Assembly: GCA_964561605.1 (NCBI GenBank)
Contig: CAZLQD010000039.1
Coordinates: 62,001-126,000 of the forward strand
DNA from: JALUZX01 sp964561605
GTDB lineage: Bacteria; Planctomycetota; UBA1135; JALUZX01
DNA length: 64,000 bases
Direction: 5' to 3'
Shown piece by piece: positions 26,919-35,269 of the stretch (within the stretch, counting starts at the first letter, position 1; the number at the start of each line of letters is the position of its first letter). Made by a program: the position numbers and the translations under genes. The notes below the pieces were generated by a model. That model was not told the DNA's origin, made no database searches, and saw only the letters and a list, made by a program, of their open reading frames with translations.

Positions 26919-28316
26919 TCAGGGTTTTCCTGTGACGGGCCCGGCATCCGGTGCCGGGTCCGAAGTGAGGGGATCGGGCCCTCCGCCGGGACGGGGGACC
27001 AGGGCGATCACGTAGGTATTGTACCCGTCCCGGACCCGGACCCGAACGGACTGGGGCCGGCCCACGACCCTCCCCGAGAGGCCCGCCCTCAGGGTGATCC
27101 GGTGGATTCCGGCGGGGACCTCCAGGCGAAGGACCTGGAAGCTCGCCGGAAGGAGGTCCCAGCAACGTAGGTCCGCCCTCTCGGCGGAGATCCAGAGCAG
27201 GCCCCCGAGGGAGACCAGGAGATCGGAGAAGGCCTTCCGGGACTCCTTCTTCTGGGTCTTCCTCACGGCGGCCTTCACCCCCTCGGTGACGGCGATCTTG
27301 AGAGCCCGCCTGAGGAGGGCCCTGGCGATGATCGAAGGCCGCATGGCCTTGAACTCCGCCTCGGCCGTGGCTTCCACGTCGGTCACAACGGCGGTCACCC
27401 CCTCTTCCCGGCCGTCCACCTCCACGTGGACCTCCGTGGGATTCTCCTTGTAGAAGGCCAGGGCGGGGATCCTGACCGTGGAGATCATGGGAAAGGCCGT
27501 CTTCTTCCGGTGGACCGACCAGACCGCCTGGGCGAGGCCCATGGCGTCGGCCCAGGCCTGGTCCTCGGGATCGGCCGCCGTCTCCACCCGGAAGGGCCCC
27601 CTGCCGCATAGGACCAGGACGTGTACCACTCCGTATCCCTTGGGAGGGAGCCTTCCCCGGCGGACCCGTTCCACGTCCTCCTTCCCGTAGGCGAAGGAGG
27701 GTTCGATCTGGAGGACCCTCTCGTACTCCCTGAGGGCCAGGTCCTGTTCCAGGGGATCCTCCTCGGCCATGATGGCCCGGATGTAGGATCCGAAGGCCAC
27801 GAGCTTGTAGGCCTTCTTGGGCATGGTCCCGTCGGGAAGCTTGTACGAATCGATGATCCGCATCTGTTCCGCCAGGACCTGGAGGGCGTAGGAGGCGGCG
27901 TCACCCGTCCTGGAGGCCAGGTCCGCCAGTGCCAGGACGGCCCGGACAAGGACCTTCTCGTAGTCCGCCCCCTCGTAGTCGAGTTGCCTGTCGTCCAGAA
28001 AGAGAGCCTTGAAGCTTTCGAAGAAGCCCCTTCCGCTCAACTCGTCCAGCTTGTCCCGGGCGAACCGGAGGTCCTTCAGGGTCTCCTTGGGCTTCTCCAG
28101 GGCCAGGTGGACGATCCCCTGGTCCAGGGCGTAGAGATGGGCGTCCCCCGGGTTTTCCCGGCGGGCCTCTTCGAGTTCCTTCTCGCAGACCCCGTAGCGG
28201 CCCGCGTCGAAGTCCGCCCGGATCCTGACGAGCGGATCGGAGGCGCACCCCCCCAGGAGGAGGCACGCCCCCAGGACGGCGGCCGCGAAGGACCGCGTTT
28301 TCCGCTCCGACCTCAT
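26919..28316 (-). CDS. COG3014-like lipoprotein with TPR-like N-terminus
   Basis: The 465-residue lipoprotein has lipobox LLGGC (Cys near 24), a helical TPR-like region (about 30-230), and a C-terminal beta domain with VPAGIHRITLRAG and VRVRDGYNTYVIAL strands. From family knowledge, COG3014 genes commonly neighbour lpoB-like genes in other phyla. The gene starts 13 bases after the LpoB-like gene here, matching that association. Its molecular role is not established. The C-terminal tail (about 440-465) is Pro/Asp-rich and probably disordered. Confidence 0.8.
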   Translation of the reverse strand: MRSERKTRSFAAAVLGACLLLGGCASDPLVRIRADFDAGRYGVCEKELEEARRENPGDAHLYALDQGIVHLALEKPKETLKDLRFARDKLDELSGRGFFESFKALFLDDRQLDYEGADYEKVLVRAVLALADLASRTGDAASYALQVLAEQMRIIDSYKLPDGTMPKKAYKLVAFGSYIRAIMAEEDPLEQDLALREYERVLQIEPSFAYGKEDVERVRRGRLPPKGYGVVHVLVLCGRGPFRVETAADPEDQAWADAMGLAQAVWSVHRKKTAFPMISTVRIPALAFYKENPTEVHVEVDGREEGVTAVVTDVEATAEAEFKAMRPSIIARALLRRALKIAVTEGVKAAVRKTQKKESRKAFSDLLVSLGGLLWISAERADLRCWDLLPASFQVLRLEVPAGIHRITLRAGLSGRVVGRPQSVRVRVRDGYNTYVIALVPRPGGGPDPLTSDPAPDAGPVTGKP

Positions 28317-28329
28317 CCCAGTGAAGGAA

Positions 28330-28926
28330 TCAGCTGTAGGCCTTGCGGATCCTCTGGGAGACCTTGTCGTTCCAGCCGGTCTTCACGTCCACCATCTCGA
28401 GGGTGAGCATGTAGTTCCGCTGGGCCAGGCCCTCGCCCCTGGTGGAACCGGTGGTGATCGTGGCGAAGAGCAGGCAGTCCACGGGCATGTTCTGGGCTTC
28501 CAGGGCCTGGAGGAAGGCCCGCCTGTACTTGGGGAGGAAGAGCTGGTCCCTCGTGACCCGGGCCTCCCGCAGGGCCTCCTTCACGAACCGGCTGCTCACG
28601 GTGCGATAGACGTTGGACCGGTTCACGCTCGTGTCGATGAGCTGGAAGATCTGGGCCCTCCAGTCGCCCAGTTCCTCCACCCCCTGGGACTCCACGCCCA
28701 AAAAGGCGATCCGGAGCCGCCCCACCCTGGAAGTGAGGCTCTTCTGGTGGAGGGCGAGAAGCTTCTGGACCGCCCCCTGGATCAAACGATCGTAGGTGGC
28801 CGCTCCGGCCCGGCGGGCCCCCACCACGTCCTGTTCCCCGCTCTCCATGATCCTGCCCTTGGGTGTATGGCAGGCTGCGAGAAGACACAAAACGCTCAAA
28901 GCGGCGATTCTCTTGGTCCAGCCCAT
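28330..28926 (-). CDS. LpoB-like penicillin-binding protein activator lipoprotein
   Basis: The 198-residue lipoprotein has lipobox LLAAC (Cys19). Its body matches the LpoB/COG3417 fold: an RIAFLGVESQGVEE strand-turn, the RSNVYRTVSSRFVKEAL helix, the DCLLFATITTGST strand and the C-terminal YMLTLEMVDVKTG hairpin. In E. coli LpoB activates PBP1b from the outer membrane. Whether this homologue has a PBP partner is unknown; no PBP gene lies in the window. A GGAAGG ribosome site precedes the ATG. It is second in the operon. Confidence 0.82.
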   Translation of the reverse strand: MGWTKRIAALSVLCLLAACHTPKGRIMESGEQDVVGARRAGAATYDRLIQGAVQKLLALHQKSLTSRVGRLRIAFLGVESQGVEELGDWRAQIFQLIDTSVNRSNVYRTVSSRFVKEALREARVTRDQLFLPKYRRAFLQALEAQNMPVDCLLFATITTGSTRGEGLAQRNYMLTLEMVDVKTGWNDKVSQRIRKAYS

Positions 28927-28951
28927 GGAACCTTCCTTTCTGGTGATCTAC

Positions 28952-30212
28952 CTAAACCTTCCGCAAACCCAACTTTTCTTCCAAAGCCTGGCGAAAGGAG
29001 GGGTCGAAATCAACGTATTCCAGGAATCGAACCCCCCCATCCAATTTCTTGAGGACCACTTGGATTCTGTAGGTGTTCCCCCGGGGCTCCAGGGTTCCCG
29101 AGAGGAGGAAGGTGAAGCCCCGGCCCTTCAAGGCCTCCAGGGCGGGCGGGCCCGGCCCCTTCCATTCCCCGGCGGGAAGGAACTTCACCCGGCCATCCAA
29201 CCGATGGAGCTCCAAGGCCCGCCGGAAGGCGCCGGCGGCGGCCCTGCCCAGCTCCTCCGCCAGGGCATTCCCGCCAGCCTTCGCCCCTTTCCCGGCGGCG
29301 ACCCGGAAAGGTCCCACGGCGACGACCGAGCCGTCCAGGACCTTCCCGGCCCGGGCGGCCAACCTCCGGGAGAGCCTGACCAGTAGGTATTTCTCTTCCA
29401 GGGAGAGGCTCGGAACGAAGGGCCTGGCCCGGGCGCCGATCTTCCAGTCGCTCTCCACGAGGGAATACTCGTAGAGCAGATTCGCCAGGGGACCCCGGAG
29501 ACTCTCGTCGGCCAGGGCCACGACGGCCCGGTCGGCGAGCCGACGGCATTGCCACCGGATCCTGAGGATCTCGTCCCCCCGCAACTTGTCGAAGGAGATC
29601 TTGTCGGCCTCGCCGAAGACCGCGTAGGAAGCCCCGAGCCTCTCGGCCAGGAGGTAGACGTCCTCGAGGCCGCGGAAGGAGCCGAGCCCCCTGTTGACGG
29701 CGTAGAGGTCGTTCACCAGTTCCTCGCCGGCAAGGGGGTCGATCCCCCTCTCCACGAGGAGGTCCGTCGTCTCCCGGGCCAGGTAATCCCCCAGGCCGTT
29801 TACATACTTCCCCGAGCCGTCGTCGGCCGAGCTCAGGGCCGGAAAGACGGCCACGATCCCGGGAGCGGACCGGACGGCCCGGGCCACGCGGGAGGCGAAC
29901 TCCACGAGGAAAGGGGGCGGCTCCAGGCCACCCTCCTTCCGGGAGGCCCCTTCAGGGATGGAGGTCAGTTTTTTTTTTGCCTTCCTCCCGCCTCTCTTCC
30001 TTCTCCCGGGAGGCGGCCTCCTTCTGCTCCAGGATCTCGCTCCCCGAAGAGGTGGACTGGGGAGGATAGGGCCTGTCCACGCCCGTGATGGGCTGGTGGG
30101 GAGCATATTCGGGACCCTTGCAACCACTGCTCCAGGGGAGGAGAAGGAGAAGGGGCAACAGGGCGGAAATCAACCCGCCCGGGGAAATCGAGCCAAAGGA
30201 CCTGCCGCTCAT
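28952..30212 (-). CDS. CsgG/FlgO-like lipoprotein split by a frame break at A10
   Basis: The first frame (ATG at 30212, GGAGG 6 bases upstream) encodes a signal with lipobox WSSGC and a Lys/Glu-rich stretch, then stops at 29952 after 86 residues. A +1 frame beginning at the A10 run continues for about 340 residues without a stop, giving GIVAVFPALSSADDG, LLVERGIDPL and a LGASYAVFGEADKI segment of CsgG/FlgO-like type. Removing one A gives one continuous lipoprotein of about 420 residues. The second half alone has no export signal, so the halves belong together. Sequencing error, slippage-based expression or a recent mutation are all possible. It is the first gene of the lipoprotein operon. Confidence 0.68.
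29969..29978 (-). other. A10 homopolymer (minus strand) at the frame junction
   Basis: Ten consecutive T on the plus strand read as AAA AAA AAA A in the lipoprotein message. Lys in this genome is nearly always AAG, so the run stands out. It is exactly where the reading frame must change by one base. Such runs are known sites of polymerase slippage and also of sequencing indels. Confidence 0.8.
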
Positions 30213-30283
30213 GGCGAACCTCCACGGGTTGGACCCGGCCGGAAAGGCGGGGAAATCACGCCGTCCCGGAACGGTTTTTTCCT

Positions 30284-30312
30284 TTTATAGACCAGGGGAA
30301 GAGGGGAGACAA
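30284..30312 (-). promoter_or_regulatory. Promoter of the lipoprotein operon
   Basis: TTGTCT and TATAAA are separated by 17 bases on the minus strand, with a leader of about 65 bases before the first lipoprotein ATG. It lies between coaX and the operon. Confidence 0.7.
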
Positions 30313-30342
30313 GGACCGGCCTCCACCCTCCCTCCAGGAGGA

Positions 30343-31095
30343 TCACCGGGCCAGGTCCATCCCCACAAGGCAAAGGCCCCTGTGCACGAGTTGGGGTTCG
30401 TGGATGGAGGTCTCCCGGGAGAATTCCCTCCACAAGGGGGCCTCACCTCCCGTGGCCACACATGGGGCGTCGTCCCTTCCCGCCAGGGGACGGAACTCCC
30501 GCACCAGGCGGTCCACCAGGCCGGCGAACCCCAGGGTGATTCCGGCGCGCATGCAATTCTTCGTGGACCTGGGGGGAAGTTCTCCGGGAGCTCCCGGCTC
30601 CACGTCTCCCGGGAGGAGGGCGCACCGGTCCCCGAGAGCCCTTCCCATGAGGCCCGCCCCCGGGGCGATGGCCCCGCCAAGGAAGACCGGTCCCTCCCCC
30701 ACCACGTCCACCGTCACCGCCGTGCCGGCGTCCACGACCACGCAGGGACCATAATCGGCGGCGGCGGCCCTGGCGCAGACGAGCCGGTCCATCCCGACCG
30801 CCGAGGGAGGATCGTACCGGACCCGGATCCCCGGAGGGACGTCACGGCCCACCTGGAAGAGACGGACCCCCCTCCGGCCGAGGGCGGCCTCGATATGCTC
30901 CCAGGCGAAAGGTTGGACACTGAGGGCCACGGCGAACCTGGGACGGGGCCCGGCCCCGGAGAGGAGAGCCGAGAGGGCGCTCTCGATGGAGGCCCCGGAA
31001 GGCCTGGCGATCACCTCGACGACCCGGCCGTTCCGCACAGCCGCCAGGCTGGTGAAGCTGTTCCCAGCCGAAAGGGTGATGAAGTAGGGGTTCAC
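30343..31095 (-). CDS. coaX: Type III pantothenate kinase-like protein
   Basis: The 250-residue ASKHA-fold protein has the PanK-III motifs GMDR (101-104), VVDAGTAVTVD (121-130), GGAIAPG (140-146) and CVATGG near the C-terminus. It would phosphorylate pantothenate in CoA synthesis. The first phosphate motif, usually DxGNT, reads SAGNS with Ser at the Asp position (residue 9). The catalytic Asp122 is kept. GTG at 31095 overlaps the stop of the PDZ gene (GTGA), so translation is coupled. Activity is likely but not certain given the altered first motif. Confidence 0.85.
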   Translation of the reverse strand: MNPYFITLSAGNSFTSLAAVRNGRVVEVIARPSGASIESALSALLSGAGPRPRFAVALSVQPFAWEHIEAALGRRGVRLFQVGRDVPPGIRVRYDPPSAVGMDRLVCARAAAADYGPCVVVDAGTAVTVDVVGEGPVFLGGAIAPGAGLMGRALGDRCALLPGDVEPGAPGELPPRSTKNCMRAGITLGFAGLVDRLVREFRPLAGRDDAPCVATGGEAPLWREFSRETSIHEPQLVHRGLCLVGMDLAR

Positions 31096-32246
31096 TTTCC
31101 GTCGGGAAGCCTGTAGATCAGGGTTCTCTCCCTCCCGTATTGAAGGACTGTTGCCTGGAAGACCCTCACGCCCTGCTTGTAGAGCTTCTTCCCCACCTGG
31201 ATCGCCTCGGCCTTGGTGCGGACGGGATGGCCGTTGATGCTGATGAGGATCATCCCCTCCTCCAGGCCGAGCTCCCGGGCCTTGCCCGAGACCTTGCCGA
31301 TGGCCAGGCCCGTCCTCTGGCCGCCGTGCCTCTTCCTGGCCCCGGGAGGCAGCCTGTGCGTTCCCAGGCGGATGGATCGGAGCCACCTGTCGGGGTTCCT
31401 GCCGAAATCGTTCACGTCCTTCTCGGGCAGGATCCAGTCGTTGGGGGCCACCTGGGTGATCCGCTTCACGGGTTTCCATCTCCGGCCCGAGGAGAACCTC
31501 CGGGGACGGCGGCCGGCACCCTTCTTCCCGGCGGGCCGGGAGGCCGCTCCGGTGCCGGCCTGCTCGTAGGGATTGGGAAGGTCCGATGCCCGGGCAGCCT
31601 CCATGGAAGCGGCGATCTCCTTGATCTTCAAGGTCTCCTCGTCCTTCCCGTTCCAGGTGAAGACCGCCCCGGAGCCGTCGGGGAGGACCTCCTTCAGGAC
31701 CCAGGCGTCGAAGGGGGGCCGCAGGTGGTCTCCCTTGTGGAGAAGGTGGATGGAGAGGGCGTTGGCCGCCGCGGCCTGGCCGGGCACCCCCCGGTCCAGG
31801 GAGGCGGCCTGCTCCACGGGTTTCTTGTACTGGAGCACCACGTAGGAATCGGCCTGGGTCCCCTCTTCGCCGGGGAAGAGGAAGAGGGAGAGGAGTTCCA
31901 CGTCCTCCGAGAGGGGCTCGTGGGTCTTGGGGACGGGCTTGCTCGCCGGCTTGGAGGCCGCCTTGGGCAAGGGCTTGGGGGGCTCCTTCCCGGTGAAGTT
32001 GGCCTTGTAGAAGATGGCCCAGGACTCCAGGTTGGAGTAGTCCCACTGGGTGGGCCCGGCGCCTTGCTTGCTCTTGCCCGCCAGGGCCCGGATGGAGCGC
32101 TTCTTGAGATCCAGGGCGAGCTGGTAGGCGCCGGACTTCTTCCCGTTCTTCTCGAACCGGAAGAGGTCGTAGGCCACCCACCCATCCAGGGCCACCAGCC
32201 CGGCGGCCAGGATCACCAGCAGGCTCTTCGTCTTGTCCAGGCGCAT
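31092..32246 (-). CDS. Membrane-anchored PDZ protein, GspC-like
   Basis: The 384-residue protein has one N-terminal helix (about 8-26), a long periplasmic region and a C-terminal PDZ domain (about 300-380, with LGLEEGMILISINGHPV and an AIQVGKKLY helix). This is the layout of GspC/PilP-class secretion-system proteins, but the homology-region domain of GspC is not clear. A short ASKPASKP linker sits near residue 97, the same motif as in the GldG- and DUF4340-like proteins. It couples to coaX and lies about 120 bases downstream of pilT. A role in pilus or type II-like secretion is inferred from context. Confidence 0.65.
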   Translation of the reverse strand: MRLDKTKSLLVILAAGLVALDGWVAYDLFRFEKNGKKSGAYQLALDLKKRSIRALAGKSKQGAGPTQWDYSNLESWAIFYKANFTGKEPPKPLPKAASKPASKPVPKTHEPLSEDVELLSLFLFPGEEGTQADSYVVLQYKKPVEQAASLDRGVPGQAAAANALSIHLLHKGDHLRPPFDAWVLKEVLPDGSGAVFTWNGKDEETLKIKEIAASMEAARASDLPNPYEQAGTGAASRPAGKKGAGRRPRRFSSGRRWKPVKRITQVAPNDWILPEKDVNDFGRNPDRWLRSIRLGTHRLPPGARKRHGGQRTGLAIGKVSGKARELGLEEGMILISINGHPVRTKAEAIQVGKKLYKQGVRVFQATVLQYGRERTLIYRLPDGK

Positions 32247-32365
32247 GGGGACCCATCCCTTTCTCTGAAAAAAAGGATGCTACTCTCCCGCACTCCCGGC
32301 GGGAAGGACCGATTGTCCTTCTGACGGGTGAAGGAGGGTCCCTATTCCCCCGAAGCCCGCCCCTT

Positions 32366-33463
32366 TCACACGGTCTTGCGGGCCGAGGCGGCGCCCGAGG
32401 TGATTCCCCTCATGAGGAGCTTCAACTCGTCCGGGTTGTCCGAGGCGGCCATGGCCTCTTCGAAGGTGATGTTCCCGAGCTCGTAGAGCTTGAGGATGGA
32501 CTGGTTGAAGGTCATGGTCCCGTAGTACTGGCCTTCGAAGAGGGCCTTGGGAAGCTCCCTGGTCCTTCCCTCGGCCAGGATCTCCCGGACCGTGGGGGTG
32601 TTCATGAGGAGCTCCACGGCGGGCATGAGCCCCGTTCCGTTCTTGACCCGGATCAGCCTCAGGGAGATGACCCCCGCCAGGTTCAGGGAGAGCTGGAGGC
32701 GGACCAGTTGGTGCTGGTGGGGAGGGAAGAAGGTGACGATTCTCTCCACGGTCTGGACGGCGTTGACCGTGTGGAGGGTGGAGAAGACCAGGTGCCCCGT
32801 CTCGGCCGCCGAGATGGCCGCTTCCACGGTCTCCTTGTCGCGCATCTCACCGATGAAGATGATGTCCGGCGACTGGCGGACGGCGTGACGGAGTGCCGTG
32901 TAGAAATCCGGGCAATCCCTGCCGATCTCCCGCTGATTGATGATGGAGCGCTTGTCCTGGAATATGAATTCCACCGGATCTTCCACGGTGACCACGTGCC
33001 TGTGGAGGTTGCGGTTCACGTAATCGATCATGGCCGCCAGGGTCGTGGACTTCCCCGAGCCGGCGATGCCCGTGGCCAGGACGAGCCCCCTTCTCAGGGA
33101 GGCCAGCTTCTTCAGCGGATCCACCGGCAGGTTCAGGTCCTTGAAGGACGGGATCTCGGCCTTGATGTGGCGGAAGACGAAACCCAGCTCGCCCTGTTGG
33201 CGGAAGACGTTGCACCTGAACCTTCCGATCCCCTCCAGGTCCACCGCCTTGTCCACGGCCCCCTCGCGGGCGAGTTCCTCCAGGCCCTCTTCGTCGAGGA
33301 TCTTGTTGAGAAAGGCCAGGGACATCTCCTTGGTGACCGGCTCGTCGGAGATGTAGCGAACCAGGCCGTTGATCCGCACCGCCGGGTAGGCCCCGGTCTT
33401 CACGATCAAGTCCGAGGCCTGTTCTTTCACGACCAGGCGGAGAAATCCTTCCATGGCGAGCAT
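32366..33463 (-). CDS. pilT: Type IV pilus retraction ATPase PilT
   Basis: The 365-residue ATPase has an N-terminal PAS-like domain (about 1-110), Walker A GIAGSGKST (132-140), an Asp box (TVEDPVEFIF), Walker B PDIIFIGEMRD and a His box (VFSTLHTVNA). The Glu of the GEMRD motif is kept. PilT hexamers drive pilus retraction and twitching. The ATG at 33463 is preceded by GGGAGG at 9 bases; an in-frame ATG 9 bases later is less well spaced. No pilB is present in the window. Confidence 0.93.
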   Translation of the reverse strand: MLAMEGFLRLVVKEQASDLIVKTGAYPAVRINGLVRYISDEPVTKEMSLAFLNKILDEEGLEELAREGAVDKAVDLEGIGRFRCNVFRQQGELGFVFRHIKAEIPSFKDLNLPVDPLKKLASLRRGLVLATGIAGSGKSTTLAAMIDYVNRNLHRHVVTVEDPVEFIFQDKRSIINQREIGRDCPDFYTALRHAVRQSPDIIFIGEMRDKETVEAAISAAETGHLVFSTLHTVNAVQTVERIVTFFPPHQHQLVRLQLSLNLAGVISLRLIRVKNGTGLMPAVELLMNTPTVREILAEGRTRELPKALFEGQYYGTMTFNQSILKLYELGNITFEEAMAASDNPDELKLLMRGITSGAASARKTV

Positions 33464-33550
33464 CGTCGATCCTCCCGTAGCGGGGTCCGTGAATAGATCC
33501 ACCCTCCTTTTCGACGCCCCGCCGCCCGGTCCTTGAACCAGCCCCCCCGA

Positions 33551-33569
33551 AGAAGGCCGGAATCCGGCC
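33551..33569 (-). terminator. Hairpin after obg
   Basis: GGCCGG/CCGGCC arms (33555-33560, 33564-33569) with a 3-base loop are followed on the minus strand by TTCTTC. It lies 4 bases past the obg stop. Confidence 0.5.
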
Positions 33570-33573
33570 AGTC

Positions 33574-34554
33574 TCAGGACAAACGTTCCGCCAGGGCCCG
33601 GAGGAGTTCCTTCAACCCTCTCCCGGTGACGGAGGAGATCCTGAGAAAGGGCCTTCCCAGGGCCTCTTCCAGGGCCCGGGCCTTCTCCTCCCCCGCCGGA
33701 TCGTCCATCTTGGTGGCCGCTCCGATCCACTCCTTGGAGGCCAGGACGGGGCTGTAGGACTCCAGCTCCCGCCGGATCACCCGGAAGGACTCCACCGGAT
33801 CGGGGGCCGTGGAAGAGCAGTCCACCAGGTGGAGGAGCAGGCGGGTCCGCTCCACGTGCCTGAGGAAGCGGTCCCCCAGGCCGTGGCCCTGGTGGGCCCC
33901 CTCGATGAGCCCCGGCAGGTCGGCCACGACCAGGACCCGGGAGGGGTCGAGCTCCACGATGCCCAGGACCGGGGCCAGGGTGGTGAAGGGATAATCCGCC
34001 ACCTTGGGCCTGGCGGCGCTCAGCCTGGAGAGAAGGGTGGACTTGCCCGCGTTGGGAAGGCCCACCAGGCCCACGTCGGCGATGAGCTTCAGCTCCAGCT
34101 TGAGTTCCCGCTCCTCTCCCGGACTTCCCTCCTCGGCGAACCTGGGAGCCCTTCTCTCGGCCGTGGCGAACCGGGCGTTTCCCCTCCCTCCCTTGCCGCC
34201 CCGGGCGACGACCACCCGGGCACCGGGCCGGTCCAGGTCCTTGAGGAGGTTCCCCCTGGGAAGGGCGTAGACCAGGGTCCCCACGGGAACGGGGATCACC
34301 AGGTCCTCTCCGGACCGGCCCGTCCGGTTTCCCCCGCCTCCGGGTTTTCCGTTCTCCGCCTGGAGGACCGGCGTGTGGGCCAGGTCGTAGAGGCTCGATT
34401 TCCCGGGATCGGCTACGAGGATCACCGAGCCGCCCCGGCCGCCGTCCCCCCCGTCGGGGCCGCCCCGGGGTACGAACTTCTCCCGCCGGAAGGAGACGAT
34501 CCCCCTTCCCCCCCTTCCCGCCCGTACCTTGATGACGGCTTCGTCGCGGAACAT
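33574..34554 (-). CDS. obg: GTPase Obg/CgtA
   Basis: The 326-residue ribosome-associated GTPase has the glycine-rich Obg fold (about 1-155, many Gly-Gly turns such as GGRGGSVILVAD), then the G domain: G1 GLPNAGKST, G2 TTLAP, G3 DLPGLIEGA, G4 TKMD, G5 SSVTG. It lacks the C-terminal OCT domain, as in many bacteria. The ATG at 34554 was chosen over a GTG one codon earlier. It is third in the rplU-rpmA-obg operon. Confidence 0.95.
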   Translation of the reverse strand: MFRDEAVIKVRAGRGGRGIVSFRREKFVPRGGPDGGDGGRGGSVILVADPGKSSLYDLAHTPVLQAENGKPGGGGNRTGRSGEDLVIPVPVGTLVYALPRGNLLKDLDRPGARVVVARGGKGGRGNARFATAERRAPRFAEEGSPGEERELKLELKLIADVGLVGLPNAGKSTLLSRLSAARPKVADYPFTTLAPVLGIVELDPSRVLVVADLPGLIEGAHQGHGLGDRFLRHVERTRLLLHLVDCSSTAPDPVESFRVIRRELESYSPVLASKEWIGAATKMDDPAGEEKARALEEALGRPFLRISSVTGRGLKELLRALAERLS

Positions 34555-34602
34555 CACAGGTTCTCCCGGGCGGAGCGAGGAAGGGGGAGCCCGGGGGCGG
34601 GC

Positions 34603-34851
34603 TCAGTTTTCCAGGGGCTCGACGTTGACCTTGCGGTTCGGGCGGAAGCGGACCACCCCTTCCTTGAGGGCGTAGAGGGTCCAATCCCGGCCCACGCCCA
34701 CGTTGAGGCCCGGGTGGAACTTGGTACCGCACTGGCGGACCAGGATCTCGCCGGCCTTCACCTTCTGGCCCGAATAGCGCTTGATGCCCCGGAACTGGGG
34801 ATTGCTGTCCCGGCCGTTCCTAGAGGAGCCTTGTCCCTTCTTGTGTGCCAC
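34603..34851 (-). CDS. rpmA: Ribosomal protein bL27
   Basis: The 82-residue protein has the standard bL27 start (MAHKKGQGSSRNGRDSN) and the GIKRYSGQKVKAG and FHPGLNVG segments. The short N-terminal tail reaching the peptidyl transferase centre is uncleaved, so no Prp-type processing is expected. GTG start. It lies between rplU and obg, the usual order. Confidence 0.97.
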   Translation of the reverse strand: MAHKKGQGSSRNGRDSNPQFRGIKRYSGQKVKAGEILVRQCGTKFHPGLNVGVGRDWTLYALKEGVVRFRPNRKVNVEPLEN

Positions 34852-34866
34852 GGAACGTCCCTCCTG

Positions 34867-35181
34867 TCAGGCCCCGGGAATCTCTTCCACCAGGACCTTG
34901 GTATACCTGTGGCGGAACCCCTTCTTGACCCGCACGTTCTTGCGCCGCTTGAACCGGAAGACCACCACCTTCTTGCCCTTCACGTGGCCTTCCACCTTGG
35001 CCTTCACCTGGACGCCCTCCACGTAGGGGGAGCCAACCTTCAGGTCCCCCCCCGAGACGAGCAGGACCTTGTCCAGAAGGACTTCCTCGCCGGGTTTCCA
35101 TTCGGCCCGGTAGTCCAGATAGGCCGTCTTGCCCGGTTCCACCCGGACCTGCCGGCCCCCGTCTTGAATGAATGCATACAT
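34867..35181 (-). CDS. rplU: Ribosomal protein bL21
   Basis: The 104-residue protein has the family start MYAFIQDGGRQVRVEPG and the C-terminal KKVVVFRFKRRKNVRVKKGF segment with a GHR-like turn. A GGAGGGAGGACGAG ribosome-site region lies upstream. Its own promoter overlaps the end of rng, so rplU-rpmA-obg can be transcribed separately from rng. Confidence 0.97.
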   Translation of the reverse strand: MYAFIQDGGRQVRVEPGKTAYLDYRAEWKPGEEVLLDKVLLVSGGDLKVGSPYVEGVQVKAKVEGHVKGKKVVVFRFKRRKNVRVKKGFRHRYTKVLVEEIPGA

Positions 35182-35241
35182 GGTCTCGTCCTCCCTCCGC
35201 CCCGGGCGGGGAGGTTCCTGGGTCCACGGGAAAGGGGGGGA

Positions 35242-35269
35242 ATTGTAAGGAAGGTCCGCCCCGGATCAA
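35242..35269 (-). promoter_or_regulatory. Promoter of rplU-rpmA-obg
   Basis: TTGATC and TACAAT lie 16 bases apart on the minus strand, with the -35 overlapping the rng stop codon. The leader before rplU is about 55 bases. Confidence 0.65.

Noticed and set aside
28952..30127. Second half of the split lipoprotein as a stand-alone gene starting at 30127
   Set aside because: That start lies inside the first frame, gives a basic non-signal N-terminus, and ignores the lipobox in the other frame.
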